A stretch of DNA of 28,031 nucleotides from Clostridiaceae bacterium UBA5444 (GCA_002426575.1 DIRE01000061.1:113141-141171), one strand, 5' to 3'; counted from the stretch's first letter, positions 7,518-14,108 are shown. Program-made: numbers and translations. The notes: a model not told the origin generated them from the sequence alone.

Positions 7518-7614
7518 GCCAATTATCAAACCAATACACATTTTTTGCTAGGAAGTGATAGTTAGAGCTATTAAATATTATTTTACTGTTATAAATACTA
7601 AGGAGGGTTTTTTA

Positions 7615-8826
7615 ATGAAAAAAACAATATCAATATTAATTTGTGCTTTAATGGTGTTTAGTTTTAATCTTGATGCCTATGCATCTTCATCTGTTCCAAC
7701 AAGCATGGATCAAACAGAGATAGATAGGCTTGGCCAAATGACGCTACAAGAATTAGAAAAGATAGCTAAACCTATGCCTGAAAATGCTTTAAGTTATTAT
7801 GATGATCCAATAACTGGTGATAAAGCAATAAGGTTAGGAAATCCCAAAAGCATACCAAAGGAGGGCATATTTTATTTTGAAAATAAAGGGCTATCAAATA
7901 AATCATATAAAAACTTTTATAAATTTTTATATGTTACAAGAACAGTTACAGATACACCTAATATGATTACTTATCATATATATACCTGGGATTTTACTAA
8001 TGGTTCTCTTTCGAATAGTGGAGAATTAATAGGAGATCAGTATTATCCTGAATTATATAAAGAGTTGTTTAGTAATCCTACTGATAATAAAGATGATGAT
8101 AAGGAGTATCCCAGTAATCCCGAAGAGGATAATGATGATAGCACTGATAGTGGTAGCAGTGATACTACTGGCAGTATTTATTACAAGAAAAGAATATCAG
8201 GAGCAAACAGAATAGATACTTCTAAATATATAGCAGAGGAATTTTCAGATAATACAGTAGATAGTGTTATTTTAGCAACAGCATATAATTATCCTGATTC
8301 ATTAACAGGTAGTGTACTTGCAACTAAATTAAATGCTCCTATACTTCTTGTAGGATCTGCAAATGATAACAAACCTATATTTGACTATATTAAAGAGCAT
8401 TTAAGTAGTAATGGAACCATATATGTATTAGGTGGCAAAGATGCTGTAAATGAAAGTACTATTAATACATTAAAAGCATTAGGCTACACAAATATTAAAA
8501 GGCTTTCAGGTGGTAATAGATATGATACATCAAAAGAAATAAGCAAAGAATTAAATGTAGATATGGGTACACCAATAGTTATTGCAACAGGGAATGATTT
8601 TTCAGATGCATTATCTATAAGCAGTATTGCTGCAGCAAAAGGCTATCCAATACTTTTAACAGAGAAAGATACTTTGACTTCACAAACAAAGGAAATGATA
8701 AATAAAATAAAACCCGAAAAAATATACATTGCAGGTGGCACAAAAGTTATTACAGATAAAATAAAAAATAATATTAAATCAGTTTCAGGGCTAGATGATA
8801 GCAATTATAATTGGGACTTTATATAA
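7615..8826 (+). CDS. Secreted protein with two cell-wall-binding (CWB2) repeats
   Basis: Residues 1-24 are a signal peptide (MKKTISILICALMVFSFNLD then AYA-S as a likely cleavage site). Residues 25-154 form a domain I do not recognise. Residues 155-187 are an Asp/Ser/Gly-rich linker. Two CWB2 (PF04122) repeats follow, starting at RISGANRIDTSKYIAEEF (193) and RLSGGNRYDTSKEISKEL (296). CWB2 anchoring modules normally have three repeats that pack as a pseudo-trimer on cell-wall polymers; here the third breaks off after SVSGLDDSNYNWDFI. ATG 7615 follows AAGGAGGG; the longer frame from 7555 would place 20 residues before the signal peptide. The gene is monocistronic with its own terminator. Role: probably a surface protein of unknown function. 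Confidence 0.88.
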   Translation: MKKTISILICALMVFSFNLDAYASSSVPTSMDQTEIDRLGQMTLQELEKIAKPMPENALSYYDDPITGDKAIRLGNPKSIPKEGIFYFENKGLSNKSYKNFYKFLYVTRTVTDTPNMITYHIYTWDFTNGSLSNSGELIGDQYYPELYKELFSNPTDNKDDDKEYPSNPEEDNDDSTDSGSSDTTGSIYYKKRISGANRIDTSKYIAEEFSDNTVDSVILATAYNYPDSLTGSVLATKLNAPILLVGSANDNKPIFDYIKEHLSSNGTIYVLGGKDAVNESTINTLKALGYTNIKRLSGGNRYDTSKEISKELNVDMGTPIVIATGNDFSDALSISSIAAAKGYPILLTEKDTLTSQTKEMINKIKPEKIYIAGGTKVITDKIKNNIKSVSGLDDSNYNWDFI

Positions 8827-8881
8827 TCTTTTAGACGACATTGGAAATAAATTTAAAGAGATTTTACAAAAGTACAATATT

Positions 8882-8905
8882 AAGACTCCTTAGGAGTCTT
8901 TTTTT
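8882..8905 (+). terminator. Intrinsic terminator after the CWB2 gene
   Basis: AAGACTCC (8882-8889), loop TTA, GGAGTCTT (8893-8900), followed by a T run to 8905. About 55 bases after the stop codon. Confidence 0.9.
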
Positions 8906-9043
8906 ATGCAAAAATTCATTGGTGCAAATTATGCAATTTTGTATTATAATATGACATATAGCAACAATAACTACTGCGTTTCATGATCATATCAACTGAA
9001 AACGCTTCTCAAGTAAAATACTTCCAAACTATACAAATATGAA

Positions 9044-9090
9044 TTATCCACAGTAAATACTTGCAATATTATCAACAGATGTTATCCACA
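9044..9090 (+). promoter_or_regulatory. DnaA-box cluster in the 319-base gap before proC
   Basis: Two exact DnaA boxes TTATCCACA (9044-9052 and 9082-9090) and one common variant TTATCAACA (9069-9077) lie in the same orientation within 47 bases. An AT-rich stretch follows, including TAG-TAA-TAA triplets at 9121-9129. The rest of the gap (8906-9224) holds a TATAAT at 8945-8950 without a convincing -35, a small palindrome AAGTA-AAA-TACTT at 9011-9023, and no gene that I can support. Confidence 0.6.
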
Positions 9091-9224
9091 GCTGTTAATT
9101 ACAGTAAGATTTATAAATATTAGTAATAATTAAAAGTTTAACTAGTACTTATATTAAATTTTAGCTTAAAGACATCAAATGTGATAAAATGAACCTTATA
9201 AAGATTTATATTGGGGGTGTTTTA

Positions 9225-10037
9225 ATGTATAAGAAGGTAGGATTTATTGGATCAGGAAATATGGCAGGTGCCATAATTGGGGGTTTAGTAAAGTCTGGTT
9301 TTTTAAGTTGTGAGAATATATTTATAAGCGATAAAAATAATGATAAAACAAAAAAATTAAAAGATGATTTAAGGGTTGATATAGCTGAGAGTAATCTAGA
9401 TATAATAGAAAAATGTGATGTAGTTATACTTTCTGTAAAACCAAATATATATGAAACAGTTTTAAATGAAATAAAGCAATCACCTAATATCAAAAGTAAG
9501 CTTATTGTAACTATTGCAGCAGGTATTACAATTGATTATGTTAAAGGCTTTTTTGATTCAGACATTAAAGTTATAAGGACGATGCCTAACACTCCTGCCC
9601 TTGTGGGGGAGGGAATGACTGGAATTACATATAAATCTCCTGTTACGCAAAAAGATGTTGAATTCGTTAAAGAAATGTTTTCAAGTTTTGGACTTGTTGA
9701 GGTTATGGATGAGAAGCAGATAGATGCGGTTTCATCTTTATGTGGATCTAGTCCTGCTTATGTTAGCATGTTCATTGAAGCAATGGCAGATGCAGGAGTC
9801 CTTCTTGGGCTTCCAAGAGAAGCATCTTATAAAATGGCAGCTCAGTCTGTAAAGGGTACAGCAGAGATGATTATAAAAACAGGTAAGCATCCAGCCCAAA
9901 TAAAAGATATGGTATCCTCTCCAGGGGGAACTACAATAGAGGGTGTAAGGGTATTAGAGGATAAGGCAATGAGAAGTGCAGTAATAGAAGCAGTTATTGC
10001 CGCAGCAGAAAAAGCAAAAGATATGGGTAAGAAGTAG
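9225..10037 (+). CDS. proC: Pyrroline-5-carboxylate reductase
   Basis: ProC reduces 1-pyrroline-5-carboxylate with NAD(P)H to proline, the last step after ProB and ProA. The 270-residue protein starts with the Rossmann motif KVGFIGSGNMAGAIIGG (4-20), has TMPNTPALVGEGMTG in the middle, and ends with the dimerising domain containing SSLCGSSPAYVSMFIEAMAD and SSPGGTTIEGVRVLE, all diagnostic. I use ATG 9225 after GGGGGTG (9213-9219); a start at 9189 would add 12 residues before the Rossmann strand. It lies 4 kb from proBA, so proline synthesis is split into two units. A DnaA-box cluster is upstream and a perfect inverted repeat starts at the stop codon. Confidence 0.97.
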   Translation: MYKKVGFIGSGNMAGAIIGGLVKSGFLSCENIFISDKNNDKTKKLKDDLRVDIAESNLDIIEKCDVVILSVKPNIYETVLNEIKQSPNIKSKLIVTIAAGITIDYVKGFFDSDIKVIRTMPNTPALVGEGMTGITYKSPVTQKDVEFVKEMFSSFGLVEVMDEKQIDAVSSLCGSSPAYVSMFIEAMADAGVLLGLPREASYKMAAQSVKGTAEMIIKTGKHPAQIKDMVSSPGGTTIEGVRVLEDKAMRSAVIEAVIAAAEKAKDMGKK

Positions 10038-10078
10038 ATACATAATATTTTGATTAACATAACAATATTATGTATACT
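10038..10078 (+). promoter_or_regulatory. Promoter overlapped by a perfect 12-bp inverted repeat
   Basis: TTGATT (10050-10055) and TATACT (10073-10078) are 17 bases apart, a good housekeeping promoter. ATACATAATATT (10038-10049) and AATATTATGTAT (10064-10075) form a perfect 12-bp inverted repeat that brackets the -35 and covers half the -10. It starts at the proC stop. As DNA it could be a repressor operator; as RNA, a hairpin ending proC, though no T run follows. Confidence 0.55.
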
Positions 10079-10090
10079 ATGGAGGAGCTT

Positions 10091-10261
10091 ATGACACAAA
10101 TTTTAGAAATGATTATAGCTATATTAATTAGCCTGTTTATTTTACTACAAGGGATATTAATGTTTAGGGACCTAAAGAAAGATTATGGTAAGGAAAAGAA
10201 GAGAAGCGAAAACCAGAAAAGAAAGGTAAAAAGCGAAAGAAGACTCAGGGTAATAAAATAA
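10091..10261 (+). CDS. Small single-helix membrane protein
   Basis: A 56-residue protein: one hydrophobic helix at about residues 5-28 (ILEMIIAILISLFILLQGIL), then a strongly basic, lysine/arginine-rich tail (DLKKDYGKEKKRSENQKRK and onward) that should face the cytoplasm. ATG 10091 follows GGAGG at 10081-10085. An upstream ATG at 10070 is inside the inverted repeat and less likely. The -10 of the promoter just upstream (10073-10078) would place the RNA start near 10085, inside the ribosome binding site, so this gene may instead be read from the proC transcript. I do not recognise the family. Confidence 0.6.
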   Translation: MTQILEMIIAILISLFILLQGILMFRDLKKDYGKEKKRSENQKRKVKSERRLRVIK

Positions 10262-10290
10262 TATAGTAATTTTAATGTTATTCACACATT

Positions 10291-10342
10291 ATTATGCCCA
10301 TGAAGATATAAATATCGCAGTTTATGTTTTCATAGGCATAAT
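10291..10342 (+). repeat. Long imperfect hairpin after the small membrane gene
   Basis: ATTATGCCCATGAA (10291-10304) pairs with TTCATAGGCATAAT (10329-10342) with one mismatch; the loop contains a smaller GATAT/ATATC stem at 10305-10316. A run of A, not T, follows, so it is not a standard plus-strand terminator. Confidence 0.5.
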
Positions 10343-10352
10343 AAAAAAAATA

Positions 10353-10386
10353 AACAATGCACTAAATATCAATTTAGTGCATTGTT
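10353..10386 (-). terminator. 15-bp perfect hairpin before the first recombinase gene
   Basis: AACAATGCACTAAAT (10353-10367) and ATTTAGTGCATTGTT (10372-10386) pair perfectly around an ATCA loop. On the minus strand the stem is followed by TTTATTTTTTTTAT, the form of an intrinsic terminator; on the plus strand there is no T run. No minus-strand gene is evident just to the right, so its role is open. It could also be a recombinase site. Confidence 0.5.
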
Positions 10387-10432
10387 CTTAAAAAATTTCA
10401 TTTTGTATGGAAAACTAGGGGGGGAAAATTTT

Positions 10433-11416
10433 ATGCACAAGGGTTTGATCACATCTAAAGGAGACAATATACCTCAGACTGTTGTAGAATTCTTATATTA
10501 TTTAAGATCCGTAAAAGGCAAATCAGAAAATACTATAGATGGCTATAAGATAGACTTATCTATTTTTTTTAAGTTTATGAAGCAGTATAAAGGAGGTGAA
10601 GATGAAAATGATAGGCTTGAGGATATAATAATTCATGATATTGATATAGATTTTATATCTTCTATAAAATTACCTGATATATATGCATTTATTAATTACA
10701 TAACGATTGTAAGAAAGAATGGCTCCAATGCTAGGGCGAGAAAGACAGCAGCAATAAAATCATATTATAACTATATGGTAAACAAGGTAAAACTACTAGA
10801 TGAAAACCCAAGCTTAGAGCTTGAGGCTCCAAAGATAGGCAAGCATAATCCTGTGTATCTTACATTAAATGAAAGCAGGCAGCTTTTAAACGCAATAGAT
10901 GGAAAATATAAGGAAAGAGATTATGCAATAATAACTCTTTTTCTAAACTGTGGACTTAGGCTGTCAGAACTTGTTGGAATAGATCTTGGGGATATAAAAG
11001 GGGATGCATTAACAGTAAGAGGGAAAGGAAATAAAGAAAGGGCAGTGTATCTAAATAAGGCTTGTGAGGCTTCCATATCAGACTATATGGATATAAGGTT
11101 TGATATGGATGTACCAAAAGAGTGCAGGGCGCTTTTTATAAGTCAAAGGAAAAGTAGAATAAGCAAAAGAACTGTCCAGCATATTGTAGATAAATATCTC
11201 GAAAAGGCTGAGCTTACGGGAGAGAATTATTCTGTCCATAAACTAAGACACACTGCAGCTACGCTTATGTATAAATACGGAAATGTAGATATAAGAACTC
11301 TCCAGCAAATACTTGGTCATGAGAGCGTTTCAACTACAGAAATATATACCCATGTAGATGATGAACAAGTTAGAGTGGCACTTAATAAAAATCCATTAGC
11401 TGAAGAGACAAAATAA
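10433..11416 (+). CDS. Tyrosine recombinase, XerC/XerD type
   Basis: Site-specific recombinase of 327 residues. The N-terminal SAM-like core-binding domain spans about 14-120, and the catalytic domain about 138-320. All active-site residues are present: R176 (NCGLRLSELVG), K198 (RGKGNKER), H269 and R272 (SVHKLRHTAATL), H296 (LGHESVSTTEIY) and nucleophile Y305. Size and motifs match chromosomal XerC/XerD, which resolve dimers at dif, rather than large phage integrases. I use ATG 10433 after a run of seven G (10418-10424); the frame opens at 10382 inside the hairpin. A second recombinase lies 1.2 kb downstream; which of them serves the chromosome dif site cannot be told here. Confidence 0.9.
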   Translation: MHKGLITSKGDNIPQTVVEFLYYLRSVKGKSENTIDGYKIDLSIFFKFMKQYKGGEDENDRLEDIIIHDIDIDFISSIKLPDIYAFINYITIVRKNGSNARARKTAAIKSYYNYMVNKVKLLDENPSLELEAPKIGKHNPVYLTLNESRQLLNAIDGKYKERDYAIITLFLNCGLRLSELVGIDLGDIKGDALTVRGKGNKERAVYLNKACEASISDYMDIRFDMDVPKECRALFISQRKSRISKRTVQHIVDKYLEKAELTGENYSVHKLRHTAATLMYKYGNVDIRTLQQILGHESVSTTEIYTHVDDEQVRVALNKNPLAEETK

Positions 11417-11425
11417 CCTGTGTAA

Positions 11426-11446
11426 GTAAAATATACAATATTTTAC
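11426..11446 (+). terminator. Weak hairpin after the first recombinase gene
   Basis: GTAAAATAT (11426-11434), loop ACA, ATATTTTAC (11438-11446): a perfect but AT-only-rich 9-bp stem, 10 bases after the stop, followed by GTCTTTATTGTT. Confidence 0.4.
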
Positions 11447-11665
11447 GTCTTTATTGTTAATTAGGTGGTATTATTTGGCTCTTAAACGGCAAAATACGCT
11501 AAAACGCTTTAAAATGCCTTGTAAGGGCTGCGTTTATATTTACCTATGTTATTATACCTTTAAAATCGTTATAAGGCCAATAAAAGAATCCGTTATTATG
11601 CCATTGGTTGTTATATAATGGTTGAAAAGTAAAATGACAACACCATCAGGATGGGTAATGGTTTA

Positions 11666-11842
11666 TTAGATTTTCAGATAACTTTTTATAAAAACATAAA
11701 TACCTATAGCTATGAATGGTAGTAATCTTATAAGGGGATTGATTGTTGATTGAAACAGACCAAATATATAGTAGATTAAAATAAGTCCAAAAAATAATAT
11801 TAATAATATAAATTTTTCTTTATTACTTAAACTATTTTTCAT
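11666..11842 (-). CDS. 58-residue two-helix membrane protein
   Basis: This minus-strand frame starts at ATG (bases 11842-11840), nine bases after GAGGAGG (11858-11852), and ends at TAA (11668-11666). The product begins MKNSLSNKEK, has a hydrophobic helix at about 11-29 (FILLILFFGLILIYYIFGL), a short loop with QSTINP (31-36), a second helix at about 38-54, and ends KSYLKI. It sits in a 737-base gap (11417-12153) that otherwise looks empty, opposite in direction to its neighbours, and has its own promoter 130 bases upstream. I do not recognise the family. The strong ribosome binding site, charge pattern and promoter make it a probable gene; its size and hydrophobicity would also fit a toxin-like peptide or a small transporter subunit. 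Confidence 0.6.
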   Translation of the reverse strand: MKNSLSNKEKFILLILFFGLILIYYIFGLFQSTINPLIRLLPFIAIGIYVFIKSYLKI

Positions 11843-11874
11843 TTTTGTATTCCTCCTCTATGAAATAACTAACA

Positions 11875-11898
11875 GTTGTGTGTTTAGTTGTGTGTTTA
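11875..11898 (-). repeat. Tandem 12-base repeat in the leader of the small membrane gene
   Basis: GTTGTGTGTTTA occurs twice without a gap (11875-11886 and 11887-11898); on the transcribed minus strand it reads TAAACACACAAC twice. It lies about 20 bases before the ribosome binding site. Confidence 0.6.
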
Positions 11899-11975
11899 CT
11901 GGAACATTCGGATGGCAACTTTGGGAATACTCAGACACGAAACCAGATGTATCCGGACGCTTTACTGCTAATTTG

Positions 11976-12004
11976 ATTATAAAATAATTGCTACATCTAA
12001 GCAA
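11976..12004 (-). promoter_or_regulatory. Minus-strand promoter for the small membrane gene
   Basis: On the minus strand TTGCTT (12004-11999), a 17-base spacer and a perfect TATAAT (11981-11976). The RNA would start near 11969 and carry a leader of about 125 bases that is visibly richer in G/C than its surroundings. The remainder of the gap (11447-11665 and 12005-12153) shows no gene I can support. Confidence 0.55.
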
Positions 12005-12153
12005 GTAAAATAAACATACCCTAATAATTTAAGTTAATGGATTGAAGAGGCCAAATAATTAGAGATATTGATGCAGTAAAAGATGTTATAATTATAGTTA
12101 TAGCAATGGGTTAGCGGAAGACGGAAGGTAGTGCAAAAAGGAAGGTAATTAAA

Positions 12154-12501
12154 ATGGAATTAACATATGTTGAGGACATTAAGGATGATGTCCAAGAAAT
12201 GATTAATTCAATGATAGAGCATAATTATGGATTTACGGTTGGGGTTAATAGAGTAATTGCAGAAAATGACTATTACATGTCAAGTAAAAGGCCGATAGAA
12301 AGAGATTGTCATTATGTTGCTATTGGTGTCAGTACCATCGAGACTGGTAATATAGGTAATTTAGCAATATCAATAAAAAATGAGATTAAAAGATCTGTTG
12401 AAAATATTGAAAAAGGACTATATGATAATTATTTTACTAAAGAAGATAAGAAATATATTAAGAGAGATATTGAAACAATTAAACAAAGTAAATCCTTTTA
12501 G
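12154..12501 (+). CDS. Unrecognised 115-residue protein
   Basis: I do not recognise this protein. It is soluble, rich in charged residues and Ile/Asn, and predicted from composition to be largely helical at both ends (MELTYVEDIKDDVQEMINSM; and the C-terminal part after SIKNEIKRSVENIEKG). A central segment, HYVAIGVSTIETGNIGNLAI (93 to 112 counted in bases/3 is not implied; roughly residues 52-71), looks like beta strands. There are no cysteines other than C51 and no membrane segment. ATG 12154 follows AAGGAAGG (12138-12145) at good spacing. It is monocistronic between the minus-strand small gene and a 20-bp inverted repeat. The codon choice fits the rest of the window, so I think it is a real gene. 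Confidence 0.6.
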   Translation: MELTYVEDIKDDVQEMINSMIEHNYGFTVGVNRVIAENDYYMSSKRPIERDCHYVAIGVSTIETGNIGNLAISIKNEIKRSVENIEKGLYDNYFTKEDKKYIKRDIETIKQSKSF

Positions 12502-12508
12502 AAATCCT

Positions 12509-12554
12509 ATTCAATACTATGCGTTAAAGACAAGTTTAATGCATAGTATTGAAT
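12509..12554 (+). repeat. 20-bp inverted repeat before the second recombinase gene
   Basis: Bases 12509-12528 pair with 12535-12554 over 20 positions with a single G-T pair (G12523/T12540) and a 6-base loop GACAAG. The outer part is TTCAATACTATGC against GCATAGTATTGAA. It starts 8 bases after the stop of the 115-residue gene. No T run follows, so a simple terminator is unlikely; an RNA-stabilising hairpin, a miniature element or a recombinase site are alternatives. Confidence 0.65.
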
Positions 12555-12664
12555 TTCAAATTCCCCTGTTGTATAATTAGGTTAAGTTTAGGCCTGCTTT
12601 TAGTTTTTAGAGTTTGGTCGTTTAATGATTAACTTTTAGATTATTATTTTACGGAGGTTTTACT

Positions 12665-13738
12665 ATGCCATCTAATATTACTTTTCAGGAAGAATTAAAG
12701 CAAGAACAAATACTTAAGTTAAGAAGATTAATTGATTCCCTGCCTAAATTCTGCAGAGAATTCTTTATTGGTATTGAACCTACAACCTCTATGCGCACGA
12801 GAATTGCTTATGCTTATGATCTTAATATGTTCTTCCAATATCTTATAGAAAATAATGAACATTTTAGGGACAAACCCCTCTCCTCTATTACACTAGCAGA
12901 TATGGAGGCTCTAGAGGCTTCAGATATTGAGGCATACTTAGAATACCTTAACTTCTATGTTAAGGTTGATGAAGATAATCCTGATGAATACTTAGAGTTT
13001 TCTAATAATAACAAAGCAAAAGCAAGAAAACTATCTACTATTAGGTCTTTTTACAAGTATTTTTATAATAGAAAGAAAATTAAAGTAAACCCTGCCTCCT
13101 TTGTGGATATGCCTAAGATACATGACCAGCCAATAACAAGGCTTGAGGTTGATGAGGTTGCAAGGCTGCTAGATATGGTTGAATCAGGAGAAAAGTTAAC
13201 TAAAACTCAGCTTAGGTATCAAAAGTATACTAAGACAAGGGATCTTTGTATACTATCGCTATTTTTAGGAACAGGAATAAGGGTTAGTGAACTTGTTGGA
13301 ATAGATATTTCAGATATAGACTTTAATGTAAATGGATTTAAAATAACAAGAAAAGGTGGAAATCAGGTAGTATTATATTTTGGCGATGAAGTTGAAAATG
13401 CAATTAAAGATTATTTAGATGAGAGAAAACTTATAACCCCCCTTTCAGGCCACGAAGATGCACTATTTCTATCTCTTCAAAGGAAAAGAATAAGTGTAAG
13501 GGCTGTTCAAGCTCTTGTTAAAAAGTATACCCAAATGGTAACAAGCATAAAGAATATATCCCCTCACAAATTAAGAAGTACCTATGGTACAAACCTATAT
13601 AGAGAAACTGGGGACATATACCTTGTTGCAGATGTACTTGGCCATAAAGATGTAAATACAACTAAAAAACACTATGCTGCAATAGATGATGATAAAAGAA
13701 GAATGGCTGCAAAGGTTGTAAAGCTTAGAGAAGATTAA
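12665..13738 (+). CDS. Tyrosine recombinase, XerS-like long form
   Basis: A 357-residue tyrosine recombinase. The N-terminal core-binding domain (about 25-140) is preceded and interrupted by extra segments, including an acidic insert at 100-115, like the single-recombinase XerS of streptococci (about 356 residues). The catalytic domain (about 155-350) has R206 (GTGIRVSELVG), K230 (ITRKGGNQ), H301 and R304 (SPHKLRSTYGTN), H327 (LGHKDVNTT) and nucleophile Y337 (KKHYAAID). In the HxLRH motif the last histidine is serine (HKLRS). ATG 12665 follows ACGGAGG. The gene lies next to the lexA locus and ends at a terminator shared with the converging yneA-like gene. A second chromosomal recombinase or a specialised integrase are both possible. 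Confidence 0.88.
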   Translation: MPSNITFQEELKQEQILKLRRLIDSLPKFCREFFIGIEPTTSMRTRIAYAYDLNMFFQYLIENNEHFRDKPLSSITLADMEALEASDIEAYLEYLNFYVKVDEDNPDEYLEFSNNNKAKARKLSTIRSFYKYFYNRKKIKVNPASFVDMPKIHDQPITRLEVDEVARLLDMVESGEKLTKTQLRYQKYTKTRDLCILSLFLGTGIRVSELVGIDISDIDFNVNGFKITRKGGNQVVLYFGDEVENAIKDYLDERKLITPLSGHEDALFLSLQRKRISVRAVQALVKKYTQMVTSIKNISPHKLRSTYGTNLYRETGDIYLVADVLGHKDVNTTKKHYAAIDDDKRRMAAKVVKLRED

Positions 13739-13739
13739 A

Positions 13740-13770
13740 AATAATGCATGGCTTTTTTCCATGCATTATT
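13740..13770. terminator. Bidirectional terminator between recombinase and yneA-like genes
   Basis: AATAATGCATGG (13740-13751), a 7-base loop CTTTTTT, and CCATGCATTATT (13759-13770), with T-rich sequence after it on the plus strand and TTTT after it on the minus strand. It serves both converging genes. Confidence 0.85.
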
Positions 13771-13771
13771 T

Positions 13772-14068
13772 TTATTTAAAGCTTCCACATAGCTTTACTG
13801 GAATTTTTATTTCTTGCCCTGGCCTTATATTTGCTGATGATAGATTATTTGTTTTTCGTATGTAGTATATATTCTTTCTTGTATCGCTATTATTTTTACA
13901 ATTATTTTCTGCAATATTCCACAGTGTATCCCCCTTCTCAACAATAACTACTTTATATTCTTCTTTACTAGATTTTCCACTTACAATGCTATTATTAGTA
14001 AAAGCAAATATAAAAAGAAGAAAGGCAATTCCACCGAAGGTTAGTTTAATTATGTCTTTTTTATTCAT
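13772..14068 (-). CDS. yneA: YneA-like SOS cell-division inhibitor with LysM domain
   Basis: In B. subtilis YneA delays division during the SOS response and is encoded divergently from lexA. This 98-residue protein has the same plan and place: a cytoplasmic tip MNKKDIIK, one membrane helix (about 8-25), and an extracytoplasmic LysM domain at 38-91 with VEKGDTLWNIAENN and ANIRPGQEIKIPV. Start ATG (14068) follows AAGGAGTG. A promoter with a LexA box in its spacer and a second LexA box in the leader lie directly upstream, so damage-inducible control is well supported. YneA sequences are poorly conserved, and the assignment rests on architecture, position and operators rather than on close similarity. 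Confidence 0.8.
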   Translation of the reverse strand: MNKKDIIKLTFGGIAFLLFIFAFTNNSIVSGKSSKEEYKVVIVEKGDTLWNIAENNCKNNSDTRKNIYYIRKTNNLSSANIRPGQEIKIPVKLCGSFK

Positions 14069-14083
14069 AAAATCACTCCTTAC

Positions 14084-14097
14084 AGAACTTATGTTCG
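14084..14097. promoter_or_regulatory. LexA (SOS) box 1
   Basis: AGAACTTATGTTCG contains a perfect GAAC-N4-GTTC dyad, the Firmicute LexA half-sites. It lies in the transcribed leader of the yneA-like gene, 16 bases before its start codon. Confidence 0.85.
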
Positions 14098-14108
14098 TCT
14101 ATAATTTT

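Noticed and set aside
7555..7614. Start of the CWB2 gene at GTG 7555
   Set aside because: It would place 20 unrelated residues before a clear signal peptide, and a good ribosome binding site precedes ATG 7615.
8826..8906. Frameshift as the cause of the missing third CWB2 repeat
   Set aside because: Neither other frame between the stop and the terminator shows CWB2-like residues, so truncation, not a frameshift, is the simpler reading.
10051..10078. Right half resembling a Firmicute dif site (ATATTATGTATACT) near the Xer-type recombinase
   Set aside because: The right arm matches the consensus at 13 of 14 positions, but the left arm shows almost no match. The bases are better explained by the 12-bp palindrome and the TATACT promoter element.
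11514..11618. 34-codon plus-strand frame starting MPCKGCVYIYLCYY in the gap after the first recombinase
   Set aside because: It has no ribosome binding site, starts right after a stop, and its codon use is not coding-like.
11600..11842. Type I toxin-antitoxin pair with a plus-strand antisense RNA from TATAAT at 11614-11619
   Set aside because: No acceptable -35 accompanies that TATAAT and no structured antisense RNA is evident; the peptide has two helices rather than one.
12050..12115. Coding-like stretch reading IIRDIDAVKDVIIIVIAMG before a stop
   Set aside because: It is interrupted by an in-frame stop just upstream, has no start or ribosome binding site, and is too short to assign to a family; it may be a decayed gene but I cannot support it.
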